A program made the translations under genes and the position numbers. DNA of 64,000 nt from Coenobita brevimanus (taxonomy: Eukaryota; Arthropoda; Malacostraca; Decapoda; Coenobitidae): the NCBI GenBank assembly GCA_032717465.1, contig CM064658.1, forward strand, positions 8,241,395 through 8,305,394, in the 5' to 3' direction. Numbering within the stretch: position 1 is the first letter of the stretch; each line of letters begins with the position of its first letter. The notes beneath the pieces were generated by a model. It was given only the letters and a program-made list of their open reading frames with translations, did not search any database and had not been told where the DNA came from. Below are positions 10,503 through 21,824 of the stretch, one piece after another.

Positions 10503-11155
10503 CTGTGTGTGTTTGTACGATATATATAAATTTTTAAATTTATAATCTGTGTAGATTACCTACCAGTACTATTTTATTAACTAATATAAAATATGAATAT
10601 TGGTATGATTTATTATTGCTGTAGCCCCAGTTTCATCAACTGTGAACTTAGTGAACTGCTGGCTGAAACTGCCCTTCAACGGATTACCAGTAACCATGTC
10701 GTGGGACTGCCCAGTTTTTATACAAAGGTCCCTCCTCTTTTTTGCTTTCTGTAATCAAGTGAACTTCCATTTGTTTCATATATGACTTTTTTTGTTAAAG
10801 TTGTAGTTTAGCAAACCCCTTTTTCATTAATTTAAATGTATTGTAACCACTGATATGGTTTAGCATTGGATACGAACCTAAGGGACTGCAGGCTGAACCT
10901 TCTGTCTTCCAGTCCACCATCTTGTTTTGGTGAAGTAAGGTGGGAGTTGAGGGACTGTACTGTAATATAACTGGGTGATGGAGCTGCCTGGTTGTATTAG
11001 TGCCATAACATGAAGGAATCCCTCTTTGGCCTTAAGTTTTTGTAATATTGAAGAAAGTAATGTTCCTCTTAAACAGCTGAATTCCACTTCTTGTTTTATA
11101 ATAATATATGTATATAGCTATATGGGGAGTTTATCAACTCAAAACTAGCCAGCTG

Positions 11156-11157
<2 letters not shown>
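9890..11157 (+). repeat. Cluster of repeat D copies
   Basis: Three to four degenerate copies (about 9895-10130, 10230-10390, 10625-10680, 10870-11060). They share 'gactgcaggctgaa', 'cagtccaccatc', a 'gggaggga.t.gagg' stretch and 'acatgaaggcatccc'. A TA array lies at 10431-10496. An open frame at 9799-10134 is composed of SINE and repeat-D sequence and is not taken as a gene. Confidence 0.5.

Positions 11158-11189
<32 letters not shown>
11158..11189. repeat. Poly(T) tract
   Basis: About 32 consecutive T, possibly the tail of a reverse-oriented retroelement. Confidence 0.85.
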
Positions 11190-11191
<2 letters not shown>

Positions 11192-11542
11192 TGATCTGAA
11201 TGTAACTATTGGTATGGTTTATTATAATTGCGTGTTTTGTTGATAAAAGCTCAGGATCATATTTTTAGCTATTGTTTTTGTTATCCCTAGAGCAGTGGTA
11301 CTTACAATTTATGTAGTGTTTGCATCCCATCTGTTTGCAGAATATAGTTTCAGTATTCTCACACCCCTTGTCAGACCTCAGTGTTATATACTTTGCATGC
11401 ATGTGTGCACATGTGCACACACACATGCACATGCATATGCACATGAATTTTTTTTTAATGGTATATTTACATTACAGCCAGGATGGCACAGTGACACAGT
11501 ATCATCCCACAGTTGGGCACACCGTTGTTTTATGATAAGGTT

Positions 11543-12057
11543 ATCATCATCATCATCATCATCCAGTCCTACATTGCCCCATGAGGAGTGTAGGAGCCCA
11601 GGGCTAGGCAGTTGGTCCCGACATTTAAGATGAGAGTGACCAGCCTCACTCATCCCGGAGTGGCATTACATGAGCAGTCAGCCCCAACCACCCCTTGGAT
11701 ATAAACCTTCACCGGCTCAATCCAATTGGAGCGCAATAATTACCCACTAAACCACCAGGTGCCAAAATTTGGTTATATGGTTACCACCCTGCGTAGTAAA
11801 TGTTTTCCTGGTGCACAGGAAACCATTTGGCTTGTCACCCAGTGTAGAGTCACCCACAGGCTGAAGGAAGTGGAAAGAATGAAGGAAAGAAAGACAGAAG
11901 AGGGAGTGTAAAGTCACCCGTAGGCAGAAGGACGAGGAAAGAATGAAGGAAAGAAAGACAGAAGAGTATGGAAGGAAAGAAGGATGGAGAGGAAAGGGCA
12001 GACACCTGAGATCAGCACTACATAGAGTGAGTGGATGGTGAGTGCCCCCACCTACCA
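11543..12057 (-). mobile_element. SINE-A copy (long, ATG-tailed)
   Basis: A minus-strand copy running from its (CAT)n tail at 11543 to its 5' end at 12057 ('ggtaggtgggggcac' reversed). It includes the hairpin region (~11800), the tRNA-like boxes and a tandem doubling of the pyrimidine-rich segment (11870-11965). Confidence 0.8.
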
Positions 12058-13059
12058 TAATGATAAGTTTCTTTAAGTTTGAAAAATATCCATGGCATTG
12101 TAATAATTCATCGTACAGTATGTGATATCAGTGTCATGGATTCAGTTGGGATACGTTTTTGGGTAAGGGTTGCTCACCCAACAAGATCAAAAAACAAATC
12201 TGCAGTTTACTCTAACTGGTGGTTATTTCACTTCACAGCACTTCACCTGTTGCTCACCACCAAAAATGAATAAAATTGTTTTTCAACCTCACCTAAATTG
12301 CTAGTTGCTTCACTTCATTGCATTTAACTTGCTGCTTGAACTCCTGCACCACACTACGGCATCATCCCTGACATAACAAATGTTATAGTGACTGAGTTCG
12401 AAGGCCATTTTAGAATAACTGTAAGCTGTTTATGATTGTATAAGGAAAAGTACCGGTGCACGTTGACCAGCAAAGCTTTGCACAGACTCATAATTATCAT
12501 ATAGGCTAAAATGCGATCATATATTGAAAAAAGGTTCTAACCATTTAGTCATTGTATAAGCAATTGATTGCATATACTGTATACTGGTTCATTGTAAAAC
12601 GATGGGCTGTTATACTTCAATAGACAAAATTTACAACCAGTCATTGAGACACATTCAGTGGCTAAGAATTTTCATTTTACAGGTATGTAATAGCTTACTA
12701 GTGCATTTTGCACCCCCCAAAATAACAGGTTCCACCCTCAAGGGGTACACACATCCCAGGTTAAACACTGCTGCCCTAGATGCTTTTTACAGCATTGGAT
12801 AGACTTCAAATTGGAGCCTTCATTAACCTCTTCATTACTAGAGGTCTGTCCTTAGTTCAATAAAATGTTTATAGCAAAAATAAATTTAAAAGTATGTCAT
12901 GAAGTTGAAAGGGTTATATTTAATCATACAGGACAGCATAATTTATTGGTATTTAACAAATTAAATTAACATGATCTAACAATGATGAAATCCACTATTT
13001 TTTTTTTTCCTTTTGTATTAAACACTTTGTACATTACTCTCAAATTTATAGTCATCGTC
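12058..13059. other. Gene-free stretch with possible hAT end
   Basis: Mostly unique AT-rich sequence. Around 12695-12772 there is a hAT-like right end ('aggttaaacactgctg'). No open frame of interest is seen. Confidence 0.35.
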
Positions 13060-13260
13060 ATTGTTGTTGTCAGTCATCATCATCATCATCATCATTAGTC
13101 AGTCAATCAGTCATCATCGTTGTCGTCGTCTTCATCATTATTCATAATCATCATCATCATCATCATCGTCAGTGAATGAATGAATGAATCACAGTCATTC
13201 ATCATCATCATCATCATCAGCCTTCATCGTCATTAATCATCATCAGTCATCATCCAGACC
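13060..13260. repeat. Imperfect (ATC)n and (TGAA)n microsatellites
   Basis: Interrupted CATCAT arrays with ATGAATGA and GTCGTC variants over about 200 bp. Confidence 0.85.
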
Positions 13261-13536
13261 TCTCTTCCTCATCTAAAGGGTGGAGGGAGGTAGGGTCCAG
13301 AAAGCAAGAAAAAACCTGATATGCTTTGGAAGGAGAACTATCAAAAGTCAGCCCACTTGAATAAGCCATACTCTCACTCACTCACCATAAAAAATCCTGA
13401 CTCCCTTGAGAAACTGAAAATGATCCCATTATTACCAACTTTTTTCAAGAACAAAGTTTCATAAGTCATTATTCTCATAATTCTAAACTTCATTATCAAG
13501 AGGATGACAACATTTCTTAGTTGCATTAAGCGATTC

Positions 13537-13789
13537 ATGCATCCATCCATCCATCCAGCTATTTTTGCCCTGCCAGGCGCTTTGGTCAAGTTACTAGGCT
13601 ACACACTTCTAACATTTAAGGCAAGGGTGACCAGCCTCACTCATCCTTGCGTGGCATCATGTAAGCAGCAAACTCCAACCACGCTTGAGACTAAACCTTT
13701 AATGGCAACATTGGTTGGAGCTCCTTAACTCACCAAACTGTCTGGCATCATTTGGTTATATTGTTACCACCCAGTGTAGTAAATGGTGG
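13537..13789 (-). mobile_element. Partial SINE-A
   Basis: Begins with a (CATC)n tail, then 'ggctacacacttctaacatttaaggcaagggtgaccagcctcac'-type sequence. It runs into the tRNA-like region and stops near 'cacccagtgtagtaaatgg', with the 5' half missing. Confidence 0.65.
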
Positions 13790-14847
13790 GTATGGTAGCA
13801 TTTTTACATGATTGAAATAAAGGGGAAGGTTGAGTTGTGCATAAGCTGCATCCTATGCCAGCCTGAGAGCTCTACCACCATAGTACCATAGACAACGAGA
13901 CTGAAGATATCCTGTGTGGATTGCATGAAACTTCATACTAAGCAGATTAGAGTTATGGTGGGCAGAACAACACTGTAGTCCAGTCACTCAGTGAGTAATT
14001 GGTTTTATTATTACAATTTTCTTTTCATAATTCATGCTGATACTGAGGCCCTACATTCACCTTGATGTGCATCCTGGACTGCAGGTTGAAGTTGACTTTT
14101 TCACTTAGTCCACCATCCTTTTCTCAGGGAATAAGGTGGGAGTTGAGGGGCATTTGTATAATTGAACAGTTGATCTGCCAATTTCATATAATTGCCACTA
14201 TGTAAAGACATCCTTCTCATTTATCTCCCATGACTGTACCTGAAATAAGAGGATTAAAAAAAATAACTAATAGGTAACATCAGCCAAAAACAAAGCAACA
14301 TAGAACACCTTGAATCCCACGCAGTCCTTTTTAAATTTTTGTTGCCACCAGACAATGTTTTGGTCTTGGACATGGACTGTTATATGGAAGGGTAAATTGT
14401 TTTTGCCATATCTCCAAGTTCATCTAAATGTGAGCTCAGTGGACTGAAGGCTGAAGTAGCTTCTGCAGCCCACCATCCTTCTCTTGAAGGATAGGGAGAG
14501 AGAGCAGAGACATTTGTATGACCATGCAGTGGAGCCGCCTGGTTATGTTGGTGCCGTCACATGAAGGTGTCCTTCCAATACCACATGTAATTGCATGAAG
14601 ATCTTAAAAATAAAATACATTATCACAGTGAAGGGTTAGAGAATAACTACTATTGTTTTTCATACAGGGTGGTGTCCTTATATAACATTACTCTTCCACT
14701 CCACCAGGCAATTCTCATGTGTTACAGGGATGGCTCATTGAACACTATCCATGTCACCTCTGCATCATATTATTTCCTACTCCCACTGATGCACCCACAC
14801 TCTCACCAGTACACTCTTGTCATCCCATCTCCCATAAAATGCCATCA
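13790..14847. repeat. Gene-free stretch with two repeat-D copies
   Basis: Repeat D copies at about 14060-14225 and 14415-14590 ('ggactgcaggttgaag', 'gtccaccatcc', 'acatgaaggtgtcc'). The remainder shows no gene. Confidence 0.45.
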
Positions 14848-15200
14848 AGGGAAGGCGGTGGCTCGGTACAGAGGTAGCCTGCAGTCTTATTGGACCCAAG
14901 TTCAAATCTCTGCTGGGGAAGGGAATAGTTTATGGATCTGAATTTCATAAAAGCAGACTTTACCAATCTATCAGAAGACCCACTGAATGTAAAAATAACC
15001 CCGCTAATGCCAATACACCAGTCCTGTATGAGACAGCTCTAGCACGTATTCAATATGGACGGTGGGTGTTGGCGCTGAAGTGGAGGTATGTAGAGATGTA
15101 TGGTATGTAGGAGGACTACTTGGCCTTGGGAACAGGCTGTGAAGCCTATGCCCAAAGTCACACATTAAAAAAAAGAAAAAAAAAAAAAAAAAAAAAAAAA
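14848..15200 (+). mobile_element. tRNA-derived poly(A) SINE (SINE-T), diverged copy
   Basis: Head 'ggcggtggctcggtacagagg' with a B-box-like 'gttcaaatctc', a body matching the copies at 40071 and 43351, and an A-rich tail (15167-15200). Confidence 0.75.
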
Positions 15201-15618
15201 TCCAGTGGAGTGCTATTTACGGACCACCCTGTACAATTAGTTTGGCCTCACTGTGTGATGGGATTATGTCAAATGACAACCCATTGCATAGCAATTTGAC
15301 ATATAGTGTGGCAGTAATAACAAGGGTTCAATGGGGATATGCTTTCAGTCAAGGGCCACCCATACAAAAAAGTCTAAAAACTGTATGGCAGGCATTAGGT
15401 CTTAGGTAGAAACTAACTACAGTACAGTACAGTAATCTGCAGTACAGGGCTTGTGATGGAGAACAACCAGGAGAGCAGAGGTCAGCCAGTGATGAATTTA
15501 TTGAGATTCTGCATTCATGTTTGTTCATTAATCTGGGAATTATGTCAGTGAACTGTAGCTGTGTAGAGACCATCCTGCATTCCTGTAGGAGTATTGGCTG
15601 TCATTTATTGTAGGTATT
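15201..15618. other. Gene-free stretch
   Basis: No recognisable gene or repeat. A short 'acagtacagtacagtaa' run lies at 15419-15435. Confidence 0.35.
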
Positions 15619-16142
15619 AGTAGGTGAGGGCACTAACCGTCCACTCACTCAATGTAGTGCTGGTCTTGGGTGACTGTCCCTTCCTCTCATCCTTCCTTCT
15701 TTCCTTCCTTCCTCTTCTGTCTTTCCTCAATTTTTTCCTCTTCCTTCTGTCTGCAGGTGACTTGACACTGAATGACAAGCCAAATGGTTTCCTGTACACC
15801 AGGAAATCATTTACTACGTGGGTGGTAACCATCATCATCATCATCATCATCATGATTATCCGGACCTCCTTTCCCACCACAGGGCAGGATGAGGAATAGT
15901 AATGTCCAGACAGCCTAAGTTTGCCCAGTTCAATGGGCCATGCTTCCATTCACTTATCATTCAAGCCCACGGTGGTAATCATGTAATCAAATTATGGTGC
16001 CTGGTGGTTTAGTTGGTACTTAGGTGCTCCATTCAGATTGAACATGTGCAGGTTTATATCCAAGGGGAGGTTGGGGTTTGTTGTTCACACCTCACATAAT
16101 GCCATGCAGGGATGAATGAGGCTGGTCACTCTCATCTTAATC
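15619..16142 (+). mobile_element. SINE-A interrupted by another repeat
   Basis: A plus-strand SINE-A from 'agtaggtgagggcac' to 'tcactctcatctta'. The hairpin arms lie at about 15782-15812. The copy is split by a second repeat at 15832-15965 whose (ATC)n tail adjoins the SINE. The SINE resumes at 'ggtggtaatcatgtaatcaaat'. Confidence 0.7.
15832..15965 (-). repeat. Repeat F nested in SINE-A
   Basis: On the - strand it contains 'gaactgggcaaactta' and ends 'ggaggtccggataatcatgatgatg'. Same family as 48860-49030 and ~7090-7192. Confidence 0.6.
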
Positions 16143-16457
16143 CACACTGCACTAATTCTTATCAACCAGATTACCTTCTCTGAGTCATTGTTTTTATTTT
16201 TTTATTTTTTTAATATTATGTTAATTTTTTGTCATCAGATCAAGTGTATCTGAGCTTAAGCTTCTCATCACCCTCGTCTTTTTGTAATTTATGCCTCATG
16301 GGTGTGTGTGAGTGCAGTGATAAGTCACTAGCACCATGGGAGGCAGACAGGCGTGAATCTGCCGTTGCTGGGCTACAAACGAGAACTTACTAGATATGCA
16401 GTACAGTATTTGGTAACTGGTGTGGCAGGGCTTGGGAACAGCTCTAATGGCATAGAA
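16143..16457. other. Gene-free stretch, part of a duplicated segment
   Basis: Bases 16375-16457 ('gcagtacagtatttggtaactggtgtggcagg') are repeated at ~16905-16985. They form a ~180-bp low-copy repeat that continues after the hAT insertion. No gene. Confidence 0.45.
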
Positions 16458-16573
16458 CAGCATTTCTTAACCTGGGGTGCTAGCACTCCCAGGGGGTGCT
16501 GAAATAAATTTTAGGGGGTGCTGGAAAATGCTGCATTATATTTTTTCTTAATGGATTTGCTTAGTATTGGCAT

Positions 16574-16617
<44 letters not shown>

Positions 16618-16767
16618 TATAAAATAAACTGTCAGGCAGTACTACACTTTACTTTAACCCTGCAGTAGTGTAGCAACTGCAGTCCCAGTAACCAGATGTA
16701 GAGGGGTGCTGGACTGAGACCTTATTACAAAGGGGATGCTGAGGTCGGAAAAGGTTAAGAAACGCTG
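16458..16767. mobile_element. Non-autonomous hAT element with 8-bp TSD
   Basis: Left end CAGCATTTCTTAACCT; right end reverse complement CAGCGTTTCTTAACCT. It is flanked by an exact 8-bp duplication GCATAGAA (16450-16457 and 16768-16775). It is 310 bp and includes a long poly(T) tract (~16568-16614). The TIR and 8-bp TSD are hallmarks of hAT transposons. Confidence 0.9.
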
Positions 16768-17105
16768 GCATAGAAAGAGACTCAGTGTTCCCATGGGAAC
16801 CACTGACGCTTTCTCTTGCTTGAAATTATAGCACGGAGACCCATTGCCTCATATGAGGTGATCATTGTGGCTAGGGGTAACCTGCATATCTGAATTACTA
16901 AACATGCAGTATTTGGCAATTGTGGTGTGGCAGGGATTGGCAACTGCTCTGATGGCGTAGAGGGAGAGTCATATTCCCATGGAAACCACTGACGTCTCCT
17001 CATGCTTGAAATTATGGCGGGGAGACCCATTGCCTCATATGAGGCGATCAGCGCACCCAGGGGTGACCTGCATATCGTCTCAGGAGATGAGCATTGCGGG
17101 GGTTA
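16768..17105. repeat. Tandem ~190-bp repeat
   Basis: Two imperfect copies share 'cccatgggaaccactgacg', 'cttgaaattat', 'gagacccattgcctcatatg' and 'gtgacctgcatatc'. They start near 16785 and 16970, and the first partial unit precedes the hAT insertion. No gene. Confidence 0.7.
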
Positions 17106-17192
17106 AATGTCAGGACCAACTTGCCTAGCCCGAGGCTTCTGTGTTCCTCGTGGGGCAACACAGGATTGGATGATGATGATGATTAGTCTTTG
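17106..17192 (+). mobile_element. SINE-A 3' tail fragment
   Basis: Matches the SINE-A 3' end from 'tgtcaggaccaacttgcct' to the (GAT)n tail. Confidence 0.7.
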
Positions 17193-17478
17193 TAAATTAT
17201 GTGAACAGTAATATGCAGACTACAGTGTCATTACCTTACCACTTCCTCAACAGTACACTGCTGTTTTACATAAGAACTGTATATAAGTACAGTATATATA
17301 AGATAACCAAATTAAGTGACTGAATGAAAGTTTAAATGAAGATCTAGCTTTCACAAGGAGAAAATGAAAATAAAACACAGATATAGGTCACAAAACTTAA
17401 AAAAAAAAAATCTTGGCTCCAACCACTGCAATAATGATTCTCATGATCGCACAGTGAGGCCAGCTAGAACTTTGTGTA
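17193..17478. other. Gene-free stretch
   Basis: AT-rich with an A11 run near 17400. Nothing recognisable. Confidence 0.3.
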
Positions 17479-17788
17479 CAGGTATATGCTGATATACGAT
17501 ACCCCTAGTTGCGATACCTCGGCTTAACGATGGTGTTACCTCCATACCTCGTGTAACAATTGCCAAACCCCGGTTTAACGATGGGTTTAGATATTTTTTT
17601 TTTACCAATTTTGATTATATTTTAGACTTAAATATTGTGTTTAGTCGATTTATAAACTGTTTTTAGACATATTAATGTGTTTTAGTCATAGGTGGGGTGA
17701 ACAGTGTCATTTTGGGGTACAGTTTTCTAAGTTTGATTTCTTCCAGACTTATATTTGACGATTTTCAGACTTTATTTTTGGGTTTAGG

Positions 17789-19127
17789 TAACCATAGGGA
17801 TATTTACCTACTTAGTGCGACTGGTAAAGTATATGGTAGAATACTCATTGATAGGGTTAGGCATATGACAGAGGAGCTAGTTGGAGAAGAACAAGGGGGA
17901 TTTAGGAAGGGAAAAGGGTGTGTAGATCAGATATTTGTTCTAAGATGTTTAGTGGAGAAGTATCTAGAGAAGGGAAGGAACGTGTATGCTGCCTTCATGG
18001 ACTTGGAGAAAGCTTATGACAGAATAGATAGGCAAGGTATATGGAAAGTATTAAGAATATATGGAGTGGAGGGGAAATTGTTGAGTGCTGTGAAGAGTAT
18101 GTACGAGGGAGCTAGGGCTACGGTGTGATTGGATGGTGAGCTGAGTGACTTCTTTGATCTCAATGTGGGACTGAAATGGGGTTGTGTGATGTCTCCATGG
18201 CTGTTTAATATATACATGGATGGGGTTGTAAAGGAGGTGCAGGGTAGGGCAGTGGATGTGGAGGTGGCTCTAATGAATGAGGGTGAGATTTGGAAGCTTC
18301 CAGTGTTGCTGTTTGCTGATGATACAGTACTGTTGAATGAAGATGAATGGGAGTTGCAAGGTTTGGTGAATGAATTTGGGACAGTGTGTAGGAGGAGGAA
18401 TCTGAAAGTTAATTTAAACAAAAGTAAAGTTATGGTGTTGGAGAGGAATGAAGTCACAGAGTGTGCAATGAGGTTGGATGGTGAGGATATGGAGAATGTG
18501 AGTGCATTCAAGTACTTGGGTAGTGTGATGAGTAAGGATGGAACTTTGGGGGATGAAGTGCGTGAAAGGGTACAGCAAGGAAGGAAGGTTGTTGATACAC
18601 TGAAAGCAGTGATGAGAAATAGGGAGGTGAGTATGGAAGTTAAGAAGTCACTGCAAGATAGTATTGTGATCCCTACCCTGACGTATGGAAGCGAGGCATG
18701 GAACTTGCAAGAGGGGAACAAGTCAAGAGTGAGAGCAGTGGAAATGAGTTACTTGAGAGGAGCATGTGGAGTGATGTGGAGGGACAGGTTTACGAATGAA
18801 GAAGTGAAGGAACGCTGTGGGGTGGATGTGGATGTGGTTGAGAAGATTAGGAGCAATACACTGAGGTGGTTTGGACATGTGAAGAGAATGGAGAATGAAA
18901 GACTGACTAAGAGGGTGTATGTAGGTGAGGTGGAGGAAGGGAGAGGGAGAGGTAGACTGAGGATGAGGTGGAGGGATGGAGTTGAGAGGTATATGAGGGA
19001 GGGGGGGGTGAGTTGGGGGGAGGGTAGTCAAATGGTGGGTGATAGAGCGACTTGGAGGCGTTTTGTCTGCGGCCACCCTTTGCGGGATTAGGGCGTCGGG
19101 CTATAGATAGATAGTTAGATAGATAAA
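17789..19127 (+). mobile_element. 5'-truncated RTE-type LINE
   Basis: Homologous to the RTE at 23029-25600 from the middle of the reverse transcriptase to the 3' end, closing with 'gggcgtcgggctatagatagatag'. It is inserted in a Tigger-like element. Confidence 0.85.
17812..19091 (+). pseudogene. RTE reverse transcriptase, one in-frame stop
   Basis: Reads from [19 protein letters not shown] through [15 protein letters not shown], the core [10 protein letters not shown] and the C-terminal [16 protein letters not shown] motif. A single TGA at 18126-18128 replaces the CGT codon of the related copy, just before LDGELSDFF. The frame is otherwise open for ~420 codons. The missing N-terminal endonuclease and RT half show 5' truncation, so it is not autonomous. 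Confidence 0.85.
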
Positions 19128-19176
19128 CTGCTTTTAAGCTATAGACTGCTATTAAAATGTAAACTGCTTTTAAGGT

Positions 19177-19692
19177 TAGTGGTAGGTGGGGGCACTTGCC
19201 ATCCACTCACTCGATGTAGTGCTGCTCTTGGGTGTCTACCCTTTCGTGTCCTCCATCCTTCTTTCCTTCCATTCTCTTCTGTCTTTCTTTCCTTCATTCT
19301 TTCCTCGTCCTTCTGCCTATGGGTGACTTTGCACTTCCTCTTCTGTCTTTCTTTCCTTCATTCTTTCTTCTTACTTCTGCCTGTGGGTGACTCTGCACAG
19401 TGACAAACCAAATGGTTTCCTGTACACCAAGAAACCATTTACTATGCTGGGTGGTAACCATATAACCAAATTTTGGCACCTGGTGGTTTAGTGGTTAATT
19501 ATGGCATTCCAGTCGGATTAAGCTGGTGAAGGTTTATATCCACGGGGTGGTTGGGGTGTATTGCTCACGTAATGCTGCTCAGGGATGAGTGAGGCTGGTC
19601 ACTATCATCTTAAATATCAGGACCAACTTGCCTAGCCCCGGGCTTCTACGCTTCTTATGGGGCAACGTAGGATTGGATGATGGATGGATGGA
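19177..19692 (+). mobile_element. SINE-A copy, full length
   Basis: Runs from 'agtggtaggtgggggcac' to a (GGAT)n tail. The pyrimidine-rich segment is doubled. The hairpin at about 19409-19440 has one mismatch. The tRNA-like A box ('tggtttagtgg') and B box ('ggtttatatcc') lie in the second half. Confidence 0.85.
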
Positions 19693-19905
19693 TTATCTTG
19701 TTATAAAGCTGTTTCGGGGTTTAGGTGAGCCAACAACTTATTTTTGGACTCTTTTGGGCGGGTTTAGGACCTGGTTGGGGGGGGGAACCCAAGGCTCAAA
19801 AACGCATCCCTATACTTTACATGTTAAATCTACCCTGATATACAATACCCTGCCTAACGATGGGTTTTTACTTAACCAATTGCATAATTAAACCGGGGTA
19901 TGCCT

Positions 19906-20554
19906 GTACATCGTTCTAGCAATTCATCGCATAGTAAGGCCTGACTCTTTGTAAACTGGTTTAATGATTAGTGTGCCCCAGCATCATTTTGATCTACAAG
20001 AGGCAACTATTTTTCGATCATGTAATGTCATCAAGGAGAGGAATCTGGTCATCTACCCTCAGATGTGCTGGATTATGATAGCCCAGCCTTGGGTCTCTGT
20101 ACCCTGAAGGGGTAAAATAACTGCATATGAAAGTTTTGTGGGTATCAGTAAATCTGATTTGGAGACATGCCCTCATGTGTGTGGCACCGGTACAACCAGA
20201 TGGATCCACTGTGATTATTCAAACATTCCTCATCTCTACCCCTGTTCCCTGAAAAGATGATGATGAACTGCAGAAGGGCAGCTTTGAGCCTGCAGTTCAC
20301 TGGGTTCATGTTTGAGATGAAGCTGTGGCTATAACCACTATGTTGCAGCTATCAGTGTACAGTTTCTCTGATTAAAGGCTCTGTGTAGGAAATGTTAGAG
20401 AAGTAAAGAACTTGCTGTTTTTCTAGTTGTTTTCATTATACCTATTTTATCCAACTGTTTTTGTGAATTATACATCCAGATTTCTTTTTTCCAACACTTT
20501 CCAGCAACTGTTAGGAAGTAGGAAGTAATTAGCAGGTTTTGGCACTTGGTATGC
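19906..20554. other. Gene-free stretch with a repeat-D copy
   Basis: A repeat D fragment (reverse orientation) lies at about 20225-20345. No gene is seen. Confidence 0.35.
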
Positions 20555-21000
20555 CGTTAGAAGTAACCTGAGATGGTTTGGCCATGTGGAGAGAATGGAG
20601 AATGAGGGACTGTCTAGGAGAACATGTGAGCGAAGTGCCGGGGTAGGCTGAGGATGAGATGGATTGGGAAGGGGGAGGCTGAGGATAAGATGGATGGGGT
20701 GGGGGAGGCTGGAGATAAGATGGATGGGGGGGGGGGAGGCTGGGGATAAGATGGATGGGGGAGGGGGAGGCTGAGGATAAGATTGATGGGGAAGGAGGAG
20801 CCTGAGAATGAGATGGATGAGTGAAGGGAAGGCTGAGGATGAGATGGATGGGTGAGGGGAAGGCTGAGGATGAGATGGAGGGATGGGGTGGAGAGGTATA
20901 TGATTGAGGGTGGTGTAAGTTGGAGAGAGGACAGTTACATGGTGGAGGACAGGGTGACATGGAGGTGATTTGTTTGTGGCTACCTCATCTTGGATTAAGG
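20555..21000 (+). mobile_element. RTE 3' fragment with internal minisatellite
   Basis: Starts 'gaagtaacctgagatggtttggccatgtgg' and ends with the RTE-like 'gaggacagggtgacatggaggtgatttg'. The segment encoding the Gly/Arg-rich RPRMRWRDG motif has expanded into 6-7 units of ~30-40 bp (20645-20890). Confidence 0.75.
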
Positions 21001-21824
21001 AGTTTCACTATACATAAATAATCATCTTTTCTCTAACAGTGGGAATCCCCGGAAGGGTGGTGCTGGTGAATTAGGGAAAAGATTAGTCCATTCCCTCTTT
21101 TAATTACATTGGGCCACAGCTTGCACCCTTCCACACCTTCATATTGGATGCATCAGCTGTAACTAAAATGGCCAATCCCATTTTGATTCCTTTGGTGCAT
21201 AGGGGTACACGGTTAGGCTACCATAGTCAAGAACATTTAAGAGTAGGGGACCAACTTTGAACTTAGGCCCCTGGTAGCATTTAAGTTAAAGGTAATGAAG
21301 TTTACAGATGTGAGGAAGTATAATTTTTGTAACAGAAGTATATAAGGATGGAATCTGTCACAGGAAGTAGTGGTGAATGCCAAAAATATCCATAAAGTCA
21401 AGGAAAAGGAAAAGTTTGATAAATTTTGGTTTGGAGGCGGGACAGCACGAACCTAGCTCATATCCTGTTAAAACACATATAGGGCAAATGCATGATGAAA
21501 GAACTTCCGGTCATCGCTGAGACTTGAACCATAGTGCACAGGTCACAGTACATTCTGGCCCGAGAGCTCTGCCACGATATTACCATGTGTCCCCCTGTAG
21601 TTATAATTCTAATTTGAAGTGCACTGTAGTAGGAGGAATTTAATCTGGATAGGATAGTTTGGCAGTAGTGAGAATAATACATGAAATGAGTCAGCCCTCT
21701 ATGCTTTTTTCTTTGGTGTGGGAGTGCTCTGATGGTGTAGCAGTAGGAAAGGCGGGAGGATAGTCTGATGATGAAGGATAGGATGGTATGGAGACAGTAG
21801 GAAAAACTGAACCAAATTTATACA
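21001..21824 (+). other. LAP3 upstream region with exon-E1 relics
   Basis: Two degenerate copies of the start of LAP3 exon E1. One is at 21040-21062, where the pyrimidine tract and AG are kept ('ctctaacag', then 'tgggaatccccgg'). The other is at ~21716-21740, where the acceptor is lost. The rest is not recognised. Confidence 0.45.

Larger units (their letters stand above)
17479..19905. mobile_element. Tigger-like element with RTE and SINE nested inside
   Basis: Left end 'caggtatatgctgatatac' and right end 'aaccggggtatgcctg', both next to TA. The host pieces (17479-17788, ~19128-19176, 19693-19905) are collinear with the reverse complement of the 3834-4384 family. Confidence 0.75.

Noticed and set aside
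10625..10730. Possible exon (SFINCELSELLAETALQRIT) with AG and GT boundaries
   Set aside because: The first half aligns with the repeat D core ('gaactgctggctgaa'). No protein family was recognised and there is no partner exon, though it is worth a transcript check.
11293..12772. A hAT element with CCCTAGA-like flanks
   Set aside because: The right end looks hAT-like ('ggttaaacactg'), but the proposed ends do not pair well and the flanking 8-mers do not line up exactly with them.
18014..18721. Long open frames on the strand opposite RTE ORFs (also 23350-24237, 24403-25197, 40484-41458)
   Set aside because: They are shadows caused by the purine-rich codon use of RTE. They show no domain or motif of their own.
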